DNA from: Gigantopelta aegis
Lineage: Eukaryota; Mollusca; Gastropoda; Neomphalida; Peltospiridae
Length of the DNA: 64,000 nucleotides
Direction: 5' to 3'
Assembly (NCBI RefSeq): GCF_016097555.1
Contig: NC_054703.1
Location: 20,742,610 to 20,806,609 of the forward strand
In this document: in pieces, positions 9,572-20,228 of the stretch
Position numbering within the stretch: position 1 is the stretch's first letter
Layout: the number at the start of each line of letters is the position of its first letter
Notes under the pieces: generated by a model
The model's input: the letters and a program-made list of their open reading frames with translations, nothing else
What the model was told of the DNA's origin: nothing
Databases searched by the model: none
Position numbers and translations under genes: made by a program

Positions 9572-11904
9572 CAGGGGTGCACAAATCGGTTGTCCACGCG
9601 CCCGGGACAACCAAAATATCTTGCGGGCAACCATTCTTTGTCAAACACTTGCCCGACGGGCAACCGAGAAAATCATAAAACAAGTAAAATGAAAAACAAA
9701 ACTTCATGACACTCGGACAGTCACAGGCAATTCAAAAGTATCGAAACTTGATAATTTGACTGACAGGCAATATAAATATCCACCCTAACGCTGCCATCCA
9801 CTCAGCGTCCACCGTGCATGATTTTGACGAGTTCAATGCAGACAGATACGTTTCAGAATGGTGGCTACTAGCAAAGGGCACAAGACATGTGAAAGGCCAC
9901 AAACTACACCAACAACCATCCAGTTCTGAGCTAAAAATTTGGCTAAGCCATTTTCTATCTTCCAATGTGAACAATCGGTTACATAATCTATCCAACACCT
10001 AACATATAATAATAATACCAAATATTAACAGGGATCTCGCGACTGGTAACGAGAAGAGGAGTCATCAAGAATTCAGCATAACAATGTTTGCTTATTTTAA
10101 TAATCACAGTTATTTAATTTTAACGGCAACATGTATGCAAGAAAAGTCTGGAAAATCTGTAGCGTGTTATTTTAACTGTAAAGTCTTTGAGCCAAAGTAA
10201 TAAAAACGGACCGAAATTGCGTGTCAGTTTCATTACACATGCTAGTTCAGGGCCAAAGACAAGTAGGCTAGGGCCGAGTTCAGCTAGACCGAGCAAAACA
10301 AAAACATCTGATAAACTGGTTTATGCACTTCACGTTAAACACAATGTCCACGTCGGGAAAACGTTCGTTGGCTGTTCTCAGTGTGCATATAGGTCACGCT
10401 TGACAGTCAGCCGAGACTGTTGCACGTGTCACAAGACATTGTTGCAGACATTAAACAACACGATTACATGCAAGTAAATCTTGATGTAAATTTGTGAGAA
10501 AAAAACCCACCACCAAATAGTTGTTCGCATCAATGAATACTTAATTGCCATTTCGTTTGTTTATTTCCGTTGTCTTTGTTACTTTCGCACTCGTGCATTT
10601 CGAGATCGCGGGAAAGGAACTTGCAGTATTTATACAAATTTAGTTTAAACGTACACTGAATACAATTAGTTAAAAATAATCATATTTGTTAGATAAAATA
10701 TTATATAAATTTGTTGACTGTGAGGTGACATCTCAAAAGTTAGCTAGATTTTAAAAAGACCGTAAAATTTGAATTCATAATCTTTTTAATCAAAACCTTT
10801 TGACGTAAATGGATAATAATTATCATAACGTGAAGTCAGCATTCTTAGGCTACGTATTTTACAAGCTGAAATCAACAACAAGCATTTAACACGACGCGGA
10901 AATCAACAAAATTGTTGGGGTGTGGAATAGATAGATGGCTTACTTTAAAATACAATTAAAAGCAGTTCAAACCAAAATAAAGATTGCTATTTTACAGAAA
11001 TAATGAGCACTGTTTAAAAAATGAAGAGTATTGGCTCTCAGATTTTTATTAATGCCATAGGCCTTAGAATTTGGGGTGTGTTTGTAGAGGGCATTGGCTT
11101 CCAACTCTGCATATCTCCACTCATCCACTGAAAAATCAAAGTAATATATTAACTGCCCCTACCCCCATTGCTGTCTTTTGATTTTGATCAGGGGGTAATT
11201 TTGTTATTCAGATGTATTCCAGTTTGTACATAATTAGCTAAAAAAGATGCATTTTCATATTCATATATAAATACTCTATACAGTACTACACAAAACAATT
11301 TTGGCTAAAACCTTTTCATTATGGCAAATAAAAATCCCATTTGGCAATTTTTTTGGCTACAGGTATTTTTAATCCTGGATGAGCCCTGAGTTTGTTAAAG
11401 TATTATGACTGTGACAGCCCAAGTGAGATCGAACCGCCTCTGTGGATCCATTCAGCTGACTGTTTTTTTTCTTGTTCCAACCAGTGCACAACAACCGGAC
11501 AAAGGCTGTGGTATGTGCCTTCCTGTCTGTGGGAAAGTGCATATAAAAGATCCCTTTCTGCATTAGGAAAAATGTAGCGAGTTTCCTCTGATGACTACGA
11601 GTCAGAATTACCAAATGTCTGACATCCAATAGCCGATGATTAATTAATCAATGTGCTCCAGTGGTGTCGTTAAACAAAACAAACTTTTTTTCAGCCTAAG
11701 CGAAGATGAGCTGTAGATAAATAATGTTAAAAAAGATATAAAACTAAACTGATAAGTAATGATAATAATAAAAACTTTTTAAATTTCAGTTTCATTTTAA
11801 AGACAGTTCAAAATTATATTCATAAAACTTTTTATGAAATAGTATGTGGGCAACCAAGAGATGATGTTGGGCAACCAACACAATTTCACATTTGTGCACC
11901 CCTG
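9572..11904. mobile_element. hAT-like DNA transposon (2333 bp) inside the 44-bp array
   Basis: The ends are inverted: CAGGGGTGCACAAAT at 9572 and ATTTGTGCACCCCTG ending at 11904. ACCTC lies directly outside both ends, consistent with a 5-bp target duplication, though the target is itself a repeat. The CAGGGG terminus is typical of hAT elements. Inside are subterminal copies of a GGGCAACCA-like motif. Short frames at 9814-10002 and 10187-10477 (the second Cys/His-rich at its C end) were not identified, and no transposase was recognised, so the element is probably non-autonomous or decayed. Confidence 0.7.
11400..11693 (+). repeat. Type D SINE nested in the hAT-like element
   Basis: A degenerate tRNA-like head is followed by AACCAGTGCACAACAACCGG, then AAAGATCCCTTTCTGCATTA, ending in the type D tail CCAGTGGTGTCGTTAAACAA. 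Insertion came after the hAT-like element. Confidence 0.75.
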
Positions 11905-12151
11905 ACCTCCAAGTACTAAAGACTGGATTACCTGTAAACGAAAACACCACCTCCGAGTCCTAAAGACTGGATTACCTGTAAACGAAAACACCACCTCAAA
12001 GTGCTAAAGACTGGATTACCTGTAAACGAAAACACCACCTCCAAGTACTAAAGACTGGATTACCTATAAACGAAAACACCACCTCCAAGTGCTAAAGACT
12101 GGATTACCTGTAAACGAAAACACCACCTCCAAGTACTAAAGACTGGATTAC

Positions 12152-12254
12152 CTGTAGACGAACACGCCACCTCCAAGTACTATAACAGCTACCACAGCCA
12201 CCATTACCATCAGTGCAGTAGAAGTAACATCTAAGATTCCGCTTTGATAGGATT
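12152..12254 (-). CDS. Transmembrane exon of an EGF-like membrane protein
   Basis: On the minus strand a long pyrimidine tract ending TTCTTCAG precedes the exon and GTCTACAG|GTAATC follows it. The 103-bp exon starts two bases into a codon and ends after two bases of an Arg codon. It encodes a short extracellular stretch (SYQSGILDVTST) and a hydrophobic helix of about 21 residues (ALMVMVAVVAVIVLGGGVFV), then YR. The phase fits the EGF exon at 16669-16797 upstream, where G plus AA gives Glu, and the tail exon at 8841-8631 downstream. If the donor were skipped, the frame meets TAA at once, so read-through would remove the cytoplasmic tail. Confidence 0.75.
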
Positions 12255-12454
12255 CTGAAGAAAAAAAAGAAAAAAAAAAGAAAAGAAAAAAAACAACTTT
12301 AAATTTTTTATTAATACATGTAATTTAAAAAAATTTAAACTGAAAAACTGTAATGGAAACAAATATATGTTGAGTATCATTTTTACTGGTTTTCTTGATC
12401 CTGTACTGAATATATTATACACACTGAAAGGGACATTCCAATTAGTGTTCACCA

Positions 12455-12839
12455 GATGTGCGGTCGGTCTGGGATCGATCTCCGTATATGGGCTATTTCT
12501 CGTTCAGCCAATGCACCACAACCAATATATCAAAGGCAGTGGTATGTGCTATCCTGTCTGTGAGATGGTGCATATAAAAGATCCCTTGCTACTAATGAAA
12601 AAATCCATGTCCTGGATGGAGGAGTCGGCCCATGCAGGCCAACACATGCACCCATGACAGGCGTGCGCTACAACAGCTTGTTAAATCCTATGACCTGACC
12701 TGACTTAATGGAAAAATGTTGCAAGTTAAAAACTCTATAAAACTATATGTCGGAATTACCAAATGTTTGACATCCAATATAGCCGATGATTAATAAATCA
12801 ATGTGCTCTAGTGGTGTCACTAAACGAAACAAACTTTAT
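12455..12839 (+). repeat. Type D SINE with an internal foreign segment
   Basis: It contains GGTCTGGGATCGATC (B box), CATATAAAAGATCCCTTGCT and the tail TCTAGTGGTGTCACTAAACG. About 80 bp at 12617-12700 (around GCCAACACATGCACCCATGA) are not part of the other copies and may be another small repeat inserted in it. Confidence 0.7.
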
Positions 12840-13169
12840 TAACTATCACTAGGAATATATTGGAAGACATGGTATAAAAAATAAAAATTGACAATTTTTT
12901 CATGAACTTTTTCAACTGTAGTTTAACACACTGGTGGAAAAGAGAAAATTTGCCGCACCGTTATTCTTTTCCACCTCTTCTGATTTGTTTTTTTCCCCCT
13001 TTCTTCTTTCTCTTCTTTCTTGCTCCCAGAAATAATTAAAACGAATTACCGACATGTATGAAAACTGATGTACATGAATATTTGTAGGTGGGTGAGTGGA
13101 TGAGAGTTTTTAAATGCAGTATATGTTTTAAATATGAACATTGTGTACTGGTACATTGTACATGTAAAT

Positions 13170-13212
<43 letters not shown>

Positions 13213-13367
13213 CATATATTTAAAATATTTGTAAGTCAGTGAGCTCAGAGCTCCTCAACTCTGACACTGCCAAGTATTTCTGGGACAATAAAATTTACTT
13301 AATAAAAACCACAAAAAACAAAAAACAAAAAACCCACACAAAAAACCCCAACAGCTATCACTAGGAA
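12840..13367. other. Intron sequence, no feature beyond (AT)n
   Basis: Pyrimidine-rich near 12985-13022, with an (AT)n run at 13170-13212. Nothing coding recognised. Confidence 0.4.
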
Positions 13368-13627
13368 TCAATAACCCAGTATCCCACCGGGATACCATAT
13401 ATAATGGGTTTTTGTTTGTTTTTTATTCTGCGTTTTTAGTTTTTGCTGAAACAATGAAAGTTGTCATTTACTGGTGAAGTTAAGCAACAGTGTCATCCAA
13501 GTTTGTTACGATGTTATTTATGAATTTCATTCAAGTGGGATACTAAATTCTCAGGTGGGATACCAGGTTTTGAAATGTTAGTATCCAACTGGGATACTGC
13601 CCAAAATTATTAATCTCGAACACTGCC
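13368..13627 (+). mobile_element. GTATCCCA-type dispersed element, copy 1
   Basis: It carries repeated GGGATACC and GTATCCCA motifs in both orientations and ends near TTAATCTCGAACACTG. The region at 20229-20548 is the same element in the opposite orientation, sharing GTCATTTACTGGTGAAGT and the AACACTG end. Non-coding and MITE-like. Confidence 0.65.
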
Positions 13628-13910
13628 ATGGCTTTTGATATACCAGTTGTGGTGCACTGGCTGGAATGAGAAATTAAAAATTAGAAAAGCCCACGAAAAG
13701 AATACTTACCGAACCTAATCAAGTGTAAATTTTATTTTATACATTTATAAAATAATTTAAGTGAAAATATGCGACTCCACGTCCTGCATCTCCCATTCTA
13801 ACCCCTTCGAGCCGGGGGGCTCCACCAGGACCCCTGTGGATGTTGCTGTTGTGAAGCAGAAGGCCATCACCACCCCCCCCCCCCCCCCCCCCGAGTGACC
13901 AGCCAGCCAA

Positions 13911-14309
13911 AGCCCGGTCTTCCACGACCATCTGGGGCAGGGACACCCCCTGGAGTCTCACCATATCAAAGATCAAGGCCAGTACACTCGATACTTGGTC
14001 GGGGATACAACAGACCTCAACTCACTGCCAGGAGGTGCTCTGGAGGATAACTTGAAGAAGTTTCCTGACGGAGTTGAGTGTGCCATCCATGCCATGGAAC
14101 TACGAGACGGGAAGTCCGGACTTGTGGTGACATCGCGCCGGGATGATCTCTACAGACAGGGGATACTCTTCGAAGACTACACCATCCACAGAGTACTGAA
14201 GATCATCTCCGGCACCCACTACGTCGAGCTAGCTAAGACCTTGCTAGCCCACCACTGGAGGAAGCTGGTGTCGCAATTCAACGCCAAGTTCTTCATCTCA
14301 TCCCCGTAG
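13911..14309 (+). CDS. Open frame with protein-like composition, unidentified
   Basis: An open frame continues from about 13911 to the TAG at 14307-14309, giving about 132 residues with no ATG in its first part. Composition is balanced and protein-like, with GC-rich codons unlike the surrounding AT-rich intron. Segments include LPGGALEDNLKKFPDGVE, MELRDGKSGLVVTSRRDD and LAHHWRKLVSQFNAKFF. I do not recognise the family. It lies on the strand opposite to the membrane-protein gene, directly after a C homopolymer. It is most likely a remnant of a mobile element or a processed copy; a real exon of an overlapping gene is the alternative. Confidence 0.3.
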   Translation, partial: SPVFHDHLGQGHPLESHHIKDQGQYTRYLVGDTTDLNSLPGGALEDNLKKFPDGVECAIHAMELRDGKSGLVVTSRRDDLYRQGILFEDYTIHRVLKIISGTHYVELAKTLLAHHWRKLVSQFNAKFFISSP

Positions 14310-14537
14310 TGCCAACCTTTCCTAGGACAGGTAACCTCCTTTTTGGGGCTTAGTCATACTTTAAAATTTTTGGTCATCGTTCAAAATTTTCTGTTTATCT
14401 TTTTGTAAACAGTCCGACACACTTTACTTTGGTGCCCATCTAAATTGCTGTAATCACCTCAAATTTGTTTTGGCCCAGCACTTTAATTTTAACTCTAGGT
14501 TTAATTTTGTTTTTCAGTCCAGACATGAGCAGGTTCA

Positions 14538-14690
14538 TTTGGCTTTAGGGCCCTGACTTAACTACTAAATTCTTATTCCTAATTCTGCCCACCTCAAACT
14601 TATCCCCCCCCCCCCCCCCCCCGGCCCGGACTTAGTTTGAAATCTTCATGGTATATGAACACGTTAAAAATATATTGGCTTGGCTTTGAT
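14538..14690 (+). repeat. Dispersed repeat related to 7005-7190
   Basis: Shares TTGGCTTTAGG, CGGACTTAGT and ATGAACACGTTAAA with the earlier copy. It includes a C homopolymer at about 14604-14622. Confidence 0.5.
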
Positions 14691-14965
14691 TAAACCTCAC
14701 CCTGCTCAATTTATAATTTGTCAAAGAAACACATGCATATTTTATATTTAAATGTGTATATATTTAATCTAAATGATAAAACTGGTATGGTGATCAAAAT
14801 TGTAACTGCACAAAGCAAAGTCGAAAGGGCATTGGCAAGATTGTGATCATTTCCTAAAATTGTTGTCAGGCGTTTCGTCTACATCAAGACTTCCACTCCA
14901 GGACACTACATACATGTACATACACCATCTGTAGGAAGACCACCACTCCCCAGAACACTACATCC

Positions 14966-16668
14966 ACGGGAACAACCTGATTTACATATTCATCAGTTAC
15001 ACAAATGCATATTCATATAAAACATCTTACTATCTAAAGAATCTCCAGTCCATCTACGGGCACAACCTGATTTACATATTCATCAGTTACACAAATGTAT
15101 ATTCATACAAAACATCTTACCATCATAAGAATCTCCAGTCCATCTATGGGCACAACCTGATTTACATATTCATCAGTTACACAAATGTATATTTATACAA
15201 AACATGTTACCATCACAAGAATCTCCAGTCCATCTATGGGCACAACCTGATTTACATATTCATCAGTTACACAAATGTATATTCATATAAAACATCTTAC
15301 CATCACAAGAATCTCCAGTCCATCTATAGGCACAACCTGATTTACATATTCATCACTTACACAAATGTATATTCATATAAAACATGTATATTCATACAAA
15401 ACATCTTACCATCACAAGAATCTCCAGTCCATCTACGGGCACAACCTGATTTACATACTCATCAGTTACACAAATGTATATTCATATAAAACATCTTACC
15501 ATCACAAGAATCTCCAGTCCATCTACGGGCACAACCTGATTTACATATTCATCAGTTACACAAAGTATATTCATACAAAACATCTTACCATCACAAGAAT
15601 CTCCAGTCCATCTACGGGCACAACCTGATTTACATATTCATCAGTTACACAAATGTATATTCATACAAAACATCTTACCATCACAAGAATCTCCAGTCCA
15701 TCTATGGGCACAACCTGATTTACATATTCATCAGTTACACAAATGTATATTCATACAAAACATCTTACCATCACAAGAATCTCCAGTCCATCTACGGGCA
15801 CAACCTGATTTACATATTCATCAGTTACACAAATGTATATTCATACAAAACATCTTACCATCACAAGAATCTCCAGTCCATCTATGGGCACAACCTGATT
15901 TACATATTCATCAGTTACACAAATGTATATTTATACAAAACATGTTACCATCACAAGAATCTCCAGTCCATCTACGGGCACAACCTGATTTACATATTCA
16001 TCAGTTACACAAATGTATATTCATATAAAACATCTTACCATCACAAGAATCTCCAGTCCATCTACGGGCACAACCTGATTTACATATTCATCAGTTACAC
16101 AAATGTATATTCATATAAAACATCTTACCATCACAAGAATCTCCAGTCCATCTACGGGCACAACCTGATTTACATATTCATCAGTTACACAAATGTATAT
16201 TCATACAAAACATCTTACCATCACAAGAATCTCCAGTCCATCTACGGGCACAACCTGATTTACATATTCATCAGTTACACAAATGTATATTCATACAAAA
16301 CATCTTACCATCACAAGAATCTCCAGTCCATCTACGGGCACAACCTGATTTACATATTCATCAGTTACACAAATGTATATTCATACAAAACATGTTACCA
16401 TCACAAGAATCTCCAGTCCATCTATGGGCACAACCTGATTTACATATTCATCAGTTACACAAATGTATATTTATACAAAACATGTTACCATCACAAGAAT
16501 CTCCAGTCCATCTACGGGCACAACCTGATTTACATATTCATCAGTTACACAAATGTATATTCATACAAAACATCTTACCATCACAAGAATCTCCAGTCCA
16601 TCTACGGGCACAACCTGATTTACATATTCATCAGTTACACAAATGTATATTCATACAAAACATCTTAC
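14966..16668 (-). repeat. 90-bp array derived from the EGF exon and its splice donor
   Basis: About 18-19 tandem copies of a 90-bp unit. On the minus strand each unit holds the last ~46 bp of the EGF exon (TGTAAATCAGGTTGTGCCC to TGTGATG), the donor GTAAGATG (GTAACATG in a minority) and about 40 bp of intron. The true exon ends at 16669 and the array starts immediately downstream of it. All units share variants absent from the exon (CGTAGATGG for CATGGGTGG, TTCTTGTG for TGCCTGTG) and lack one GAT. No unit has a full exon or an acceptor, so they cannot be complete EGF exons. Confidence 0.9.
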
Positions 16669-16797
16669 CATCATCACAGGCATCTCCAGTCCACCCATGG
16701 GCACAACCTGATTTACACCTTCCAGTCTTCTTGTCACAAACTTCTGTCTCGTTCCTACAGTTACATGTTTGATCACAGTCATCGCCATACCGGAAAT
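16669..16797 (-). CDS. EGF-like domain exon (MEGF/scavenger-receptor style)
   Basis: On the minus strand the acceptor GTGTACAG precedes the exon and GATGATG|GTAAGATG follows it. It is 129 bp, phase 1 at both ends, as is usual for shuffled EGF modules. The translation has eight cysteines in the pattern YGDDCDQTCNC, then EVC, TGRCKSGC, and the hallmark GWTGDAC, matching the laminin/MEGF-type EGF repeat. Such repeats are extracellular and bind ligands or matrix. It joins in frame to the transmembrane exon at 12254. Only one EGF repeat was found, so the protein would be much smaller than MEGF10-type receptors unless other exons were missed. The exon's own 3' end has seeded the neighbouring 90-bp array. 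Confidence 0.8.
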
Positions 16798-16883
16798 CTG
16801 TACACACTGTTAATATAAGACAATAAACAGATGTTACACAACATTGGGTAATAGTCAAGATTATACACCCCACTCTGCTGAAA

Positions 16884-16921
<38 letters not shown>

Positions 16922-16970
16922 GACACAGATAGACAGACACAGATAGACAGACACACAGACACACACACAG
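16884..16970. repeat. (CA)n/(CAGA)n microsatellite
   Basis: A CA run followed by imperfect CAGATAGA units. It lies in the intron upstream of the EGF exon. Confidence 0.9.
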
Positions 16971-16971
16971 C

Positions 16972-17110
16972 AGGGCTGGCCATATCCTAAAATTTCCAAT
17001 TGCCTGCCGGGCAAGTAACTCAAAGTTCACATGCCCACGAAAAAATTAACTCGTCCAAAACTGTAAGCAATTTAAATCAAAATTTAAGCTGTATTTGTCA
17101 AACAATTTCA
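16972..17110. repeat. Dispersed repeat, second copy of the 8965 family
   Basis: Starts CAGGGCTGGCCATATCC and shares ordered motifs with 8965-9150. Confidence 0.5.
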
Positions 17111-18083
17111 CATCATACAAAACAATTGTAAGCTCTGTATTACTAAATATGTGTACTGACCTTATTTTAGAATCATCTATGATCATCGAAAATATGTTTG
17201 TTTTTGGGGGGTTTTTCTCGTGTTTTTTGTTTTTGTTTTGAGTTTTGTGTTTTGTGTTTGTTTTTTGGGGGGATGGGGGTAATAACGGACTAGCGTACCA
17301 AAGAGATTTCTTGTTTTTAAATATTAAAAAACAATTTCATGATGAATTTTACTTGTAGAATTCTGAATACAGGACATTGCTTTTCAGGTTTTCCTTACAA
17401 ACTCTGGCGTTTGTAGTGCAGGGTGCACATTAGCAAATTTAAAATGGCAGGGCAATTTTTTATGTTGCTGCTTGAAGATTTATTTTGTTAATAATGATGC
17501 AAGTACTTCAATCGGGATTTAGTGAGTACGTTAGATTATACATTTTTTGTTTGTGTGTCCATTTGTTGCACTATTTCGGTTGAGAAATGATTGAAACATG
17601 GTTCCACAAGTTTCTGAATACCAGCTATATATACATGCAGGGTATGTAACAATATTCGGACGTAGAAAGAACCACACTTTCTACGTCCTTTCGGACTACG
17701 GTATTTGGCACTCTCGATGTAAATCCGACACACAGACTCAGTCGGAGACTGCTTAGATGGCCACAGGTCAGTTATCTTCGCATTTGGAAATTTGTCCGCA
17801 CATGTAGTCTGCACATGATTATTTCACGGCAGACAGCTTTGAAGTGGCAAGTTACTATTTGACTGAAATTGACACGGGAGAGCATGTAGTTTGTAAGCAT
17901 GAGTAACTTGTTGACATTGAAGACTTGTTTGTGGTAATTCCGGCCCATGCAAAAGTAGTGCTTTTTGTGTGAAAATGGGTGTACTTCGTCCAGGTTTAGT
18001 CACAGTGGGTGTGTTTGTTTGAACTAATATCCTGGGAGAAAGAGCTGGACAACAGGGGTTGTCCTTTCCTGGGTATGTTTCAC
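17111..18083. other. Probable intron, one small hairpin
   Basis: A stem GGACGTAGAAAG / CTTTCTACGTCC with a short loop lies at about 17658-17688. No EGF-type exon was found between the putative first exon and 16797. Two minus-strand open frames (17536-17814 and beyond 18083) show no family resemblance. Confidence 0.35.
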
Positions 18084-18177
18084 CCAGGCAGGCAAAGGCA
18101 CATACAAAAATCAATGGGCCTGCTGATATTAATACAAATGATATAGCCACCAATGCTATATAGAAACATATACTCAC
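18084..18177 (-). CDS. Possible first exon with signal peptide
   Basis: A minus-strand ATG at 18177 opens a strongly hydrophobic stretch (FYIALVAISFVLISA, then PLIFVCAFACL) that resembles a signal peptide. A GT at 18083-18082 (G|GTGAAA, a weak donor) would end the exon at 94 bp with one base over. That is exactly the phase needed by the EGF exon at 16797. The spliced product would be signal peptide, one EGF-like repeat, transmembrane helix and tail, about 180 residues. Evidence is limited to hydrophobicity and phase. The frame stays open to 17824, so another exon structure, or no exon at all, is possible. Confidence 0.3.
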
Positions 18178-18857
18178 TGTTCTTTAACATTTAGTCAACT
18201 GAATGTTAATTACATGTACATTTATACATCAATTTAATTGGGAAACAAATGCGAAAATTTGCAGATGGACAACCTAATTTCGTAATACGAAACACTGCTA
18301 CATTAGTGAAAAAACAGACCATGCTATGGACATTTTCTGATCTATTTTTTACATCACACGTGTGTTGCGCCAGCTCACATACAACATGTAGATAAAGCAA
18401 AAACTAACTTTACAATGAGTCTATTTATCCATTTTAGTAATGTGCTGGATCGTAACTATCTAAACAGCTTTTTCTTGATCCTTCAACATTTTTCGTAATT
18501 TATTTCACGGACACCGACATTAAATACCATGATTTACGAATAAAGACCTAATTTCTTAAATGTCCTCAAAAAGCAGGGGCGCTTATTCAAAGACGTGGGC
18601 CTATACTTCCAGTTAAATACAGTACTCGATATAATAATTATGGGAAATGAAAGTTGATGGCACATTATCGAAGAAGTATTTCACACCAGTGAAAGATATT
18701 GCTCATTTAATATAGCTAACTAGTGTAATATTGGCGTCAGCGTGGCATAGATCAATTGCTGACCCAATTCGTAGAAAAATAACATGTGGTAGGTCTTGAC
18801 ATCTGCTTACTTCTGCATTGCGGCTAGTTTCCAGTTGGTTTGTAATAAATAAAATAC

Positions 18858-18980
18858 TAAACTTGCTTGCCTGTCATATCTTTTTTATGAAACTCGTGAA
18901 TATAGTTGGTATCTGACTCACTCAACAGTTACCAAAACTGTTCACTCATTTCATAAAAATGGTATGACAGGCAAGCTCGT
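18858..18980. mobile_element. Foldback MITE
   Basis: CTTGCTTGCCTGTCATA at the left is mirrored by ATGACAGGCAAGC at the right, with inner ATGAAA/TTTCAT arms and a loop of about 60 bp. Confidence 0.65.
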
Positions 18981-19061
18981 TTAGTATTGTATATAAGTGT
19001 CCTCATCAAGTTCTATCTCTTCAACAAATGTCAAACAGAATTAGCCAGTTTGCGGGGGAGG

Positions 19062-19390
19062 GGGGGGACGTAGCCCAGTGGTAAAGCACTCGCTTGATGC
19101 GCGGTTGGTCTGGGATCGATCCCCGACACTGGGCCCATTGAGCTATTTCTTGTTCCAGTATTCCACAATTGGTACATCAAAGGCCGTAGTATGTGCTATC
19201 CTGTCTGTGGGATGGTGCATATAAAAGTTCCCTTGCTGCTAATCGAAAAGAGTAGCCCATGAAATGGCGACAGTGGGTTTCCTCTCTCAATATCTGTGTG
19301 GCCCTGAACCTTATGTCTGATGCCATATAACCATAAATAAAATGCGTTTGAGTGAATCATTAAATAAAAAAATAATAAAATAAAATAAAA
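19062..19390 (+). repeat. Full-length tRNA-derived SINE, type A, with target duplication
   Basis: Head GGACGTAGCCCAGTGG (A box TAGCCCAGTGG fits the pol III consensus), B box GGTCTGGGATCGATCCC, then the shared body AAAAGATCCCTTGCTGCTAA-like segment and a TAAATAAAA-rich tail. AGTTTGCGGGGG at 19046 and AGTTTGCAGGGG at 19391 flank it, a 12-bp target duplication with one mismatch, as expected of LINE-mediated insertion. Confidence 0.85.
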
Positions 19391-19431
19391 AGTTTGCAGG
19401 GGGCTATATTAAAAGAATCCTTCATATGTGT

Positions 19432-19524
19432 CCATGTGGGACAGGGCTATTCCACCTGAGGCAAGCCTCGTCCCTGACATCATAATATGTACCCTAGGGT
19501 GGAATAGCCCTGTCCCACATGGAT
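19432..19524. repeat. 26-bp perfect-stem hairpin
   Basis: TCCATGTGGGACAGGGCTAT and the next six bases are perfectly complementary to 19497-19524, with a loop of about 40 bp. Possibly the whole of a very short MITE. Confidence 0.65.
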
Positions 19525-20228
19525 ACATAATGGAGAATAATTTTTCTCCCATCCAGTAGATGAAAAACAAGAATTTTGGGAAACCATGAAAAACCTACTT
19601 TTTTTTTTTAATCTTACAATAAAATAATCATAATCATTCAAAAGTGTGTACCCAAAAATGGTTTATAAATACTAAAGGTATAAACCGAAAATGATAATAT
19701 AATTTCATTATGACAGCATGTTTCCATGTTTTTATAAAATATAATTTTGCCGTTTACGTGACGTCACCCAATGTTAATATTAGCTCAAACTATAGAAGTC
19801 ACATGGTCATGCAAGACCGATTTATTCCGCATGGGCTGACGTCATGTAATATGCCTGTCTTGCATGGCTAGGGATAGGAGAGAAACCTGTCTCACCCTCG
19901 GGTTACACGATTTCAGGGTTTAGGCTAAATTCAAGTTCATTTAACAAAACAGCAAAATTGGCTGTACGTGTATAAACGACAGCTGATTCTCGAATTAGCA
20001 TTTTGACAAATGAATAATGAAATATATTTGCCAAAATCAAACTTCAATTTGCATTTAACGATCTACAAAATTAAATATATGAGTAAAAATTGACAATGCT
20101 CATTAATAACAAATCTGAAATATATATATACATGTACCTCCATTTGATGGCACAGATCCCGTGATGTTTCTACCAGTATTTGACTCTGAAATAAAGACAA
20201 GAAATGATAGGTAACAATAGGTTCCAGT
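19525..20228. other. No gene recognised
   Basis: AT-rich sequence. ATGCAAGAC near 19808 and GTCTTGCAT near 19858 form a weak inverted pair around TGACGTCA. Nothing else supported. Confidence 0.4.

Larger units (their letters stand above)
9158..12180 (-). repeat. 44-bp array derived from the transmembrane exon, interrupted by a transposon
   Basis: About 15 units of 44 bp in two blocks, 9158-9571 and 11905-12180. On the minus strand each unit contains a copy of the transmembrane exon's 3' end (CTTGGAGGTGGTGTTTTCGT then TTACAG), its donor GTAATCC, and the following AGTCTTTAG. The genuine exon ends at 12152, so the array begins at the intron's 5' splice site and extends into the intron. Units share variants that differ from the exon (GGTGTTTTCGTTTA against GGCGTGTTCGTCTA), which suggests homogenisation. 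The blocks were one array before the 2.3-kb insertion. Confidence 0.85.

Noticed and set aside
14966..16668. CRISPR-like regular array
   Set aside because: Direct tandem repeats without unique spacers, and explained as exon-derived duplication in a eukaryote.
15365..16772. Plus-strand frames through the 90-bp array (SPVHLRAQPDLHIHQLHK type)
   Set aside because: The period of 90 is divisible by three; the meaningful strand is minus, where the unit matches an EGF exon end.
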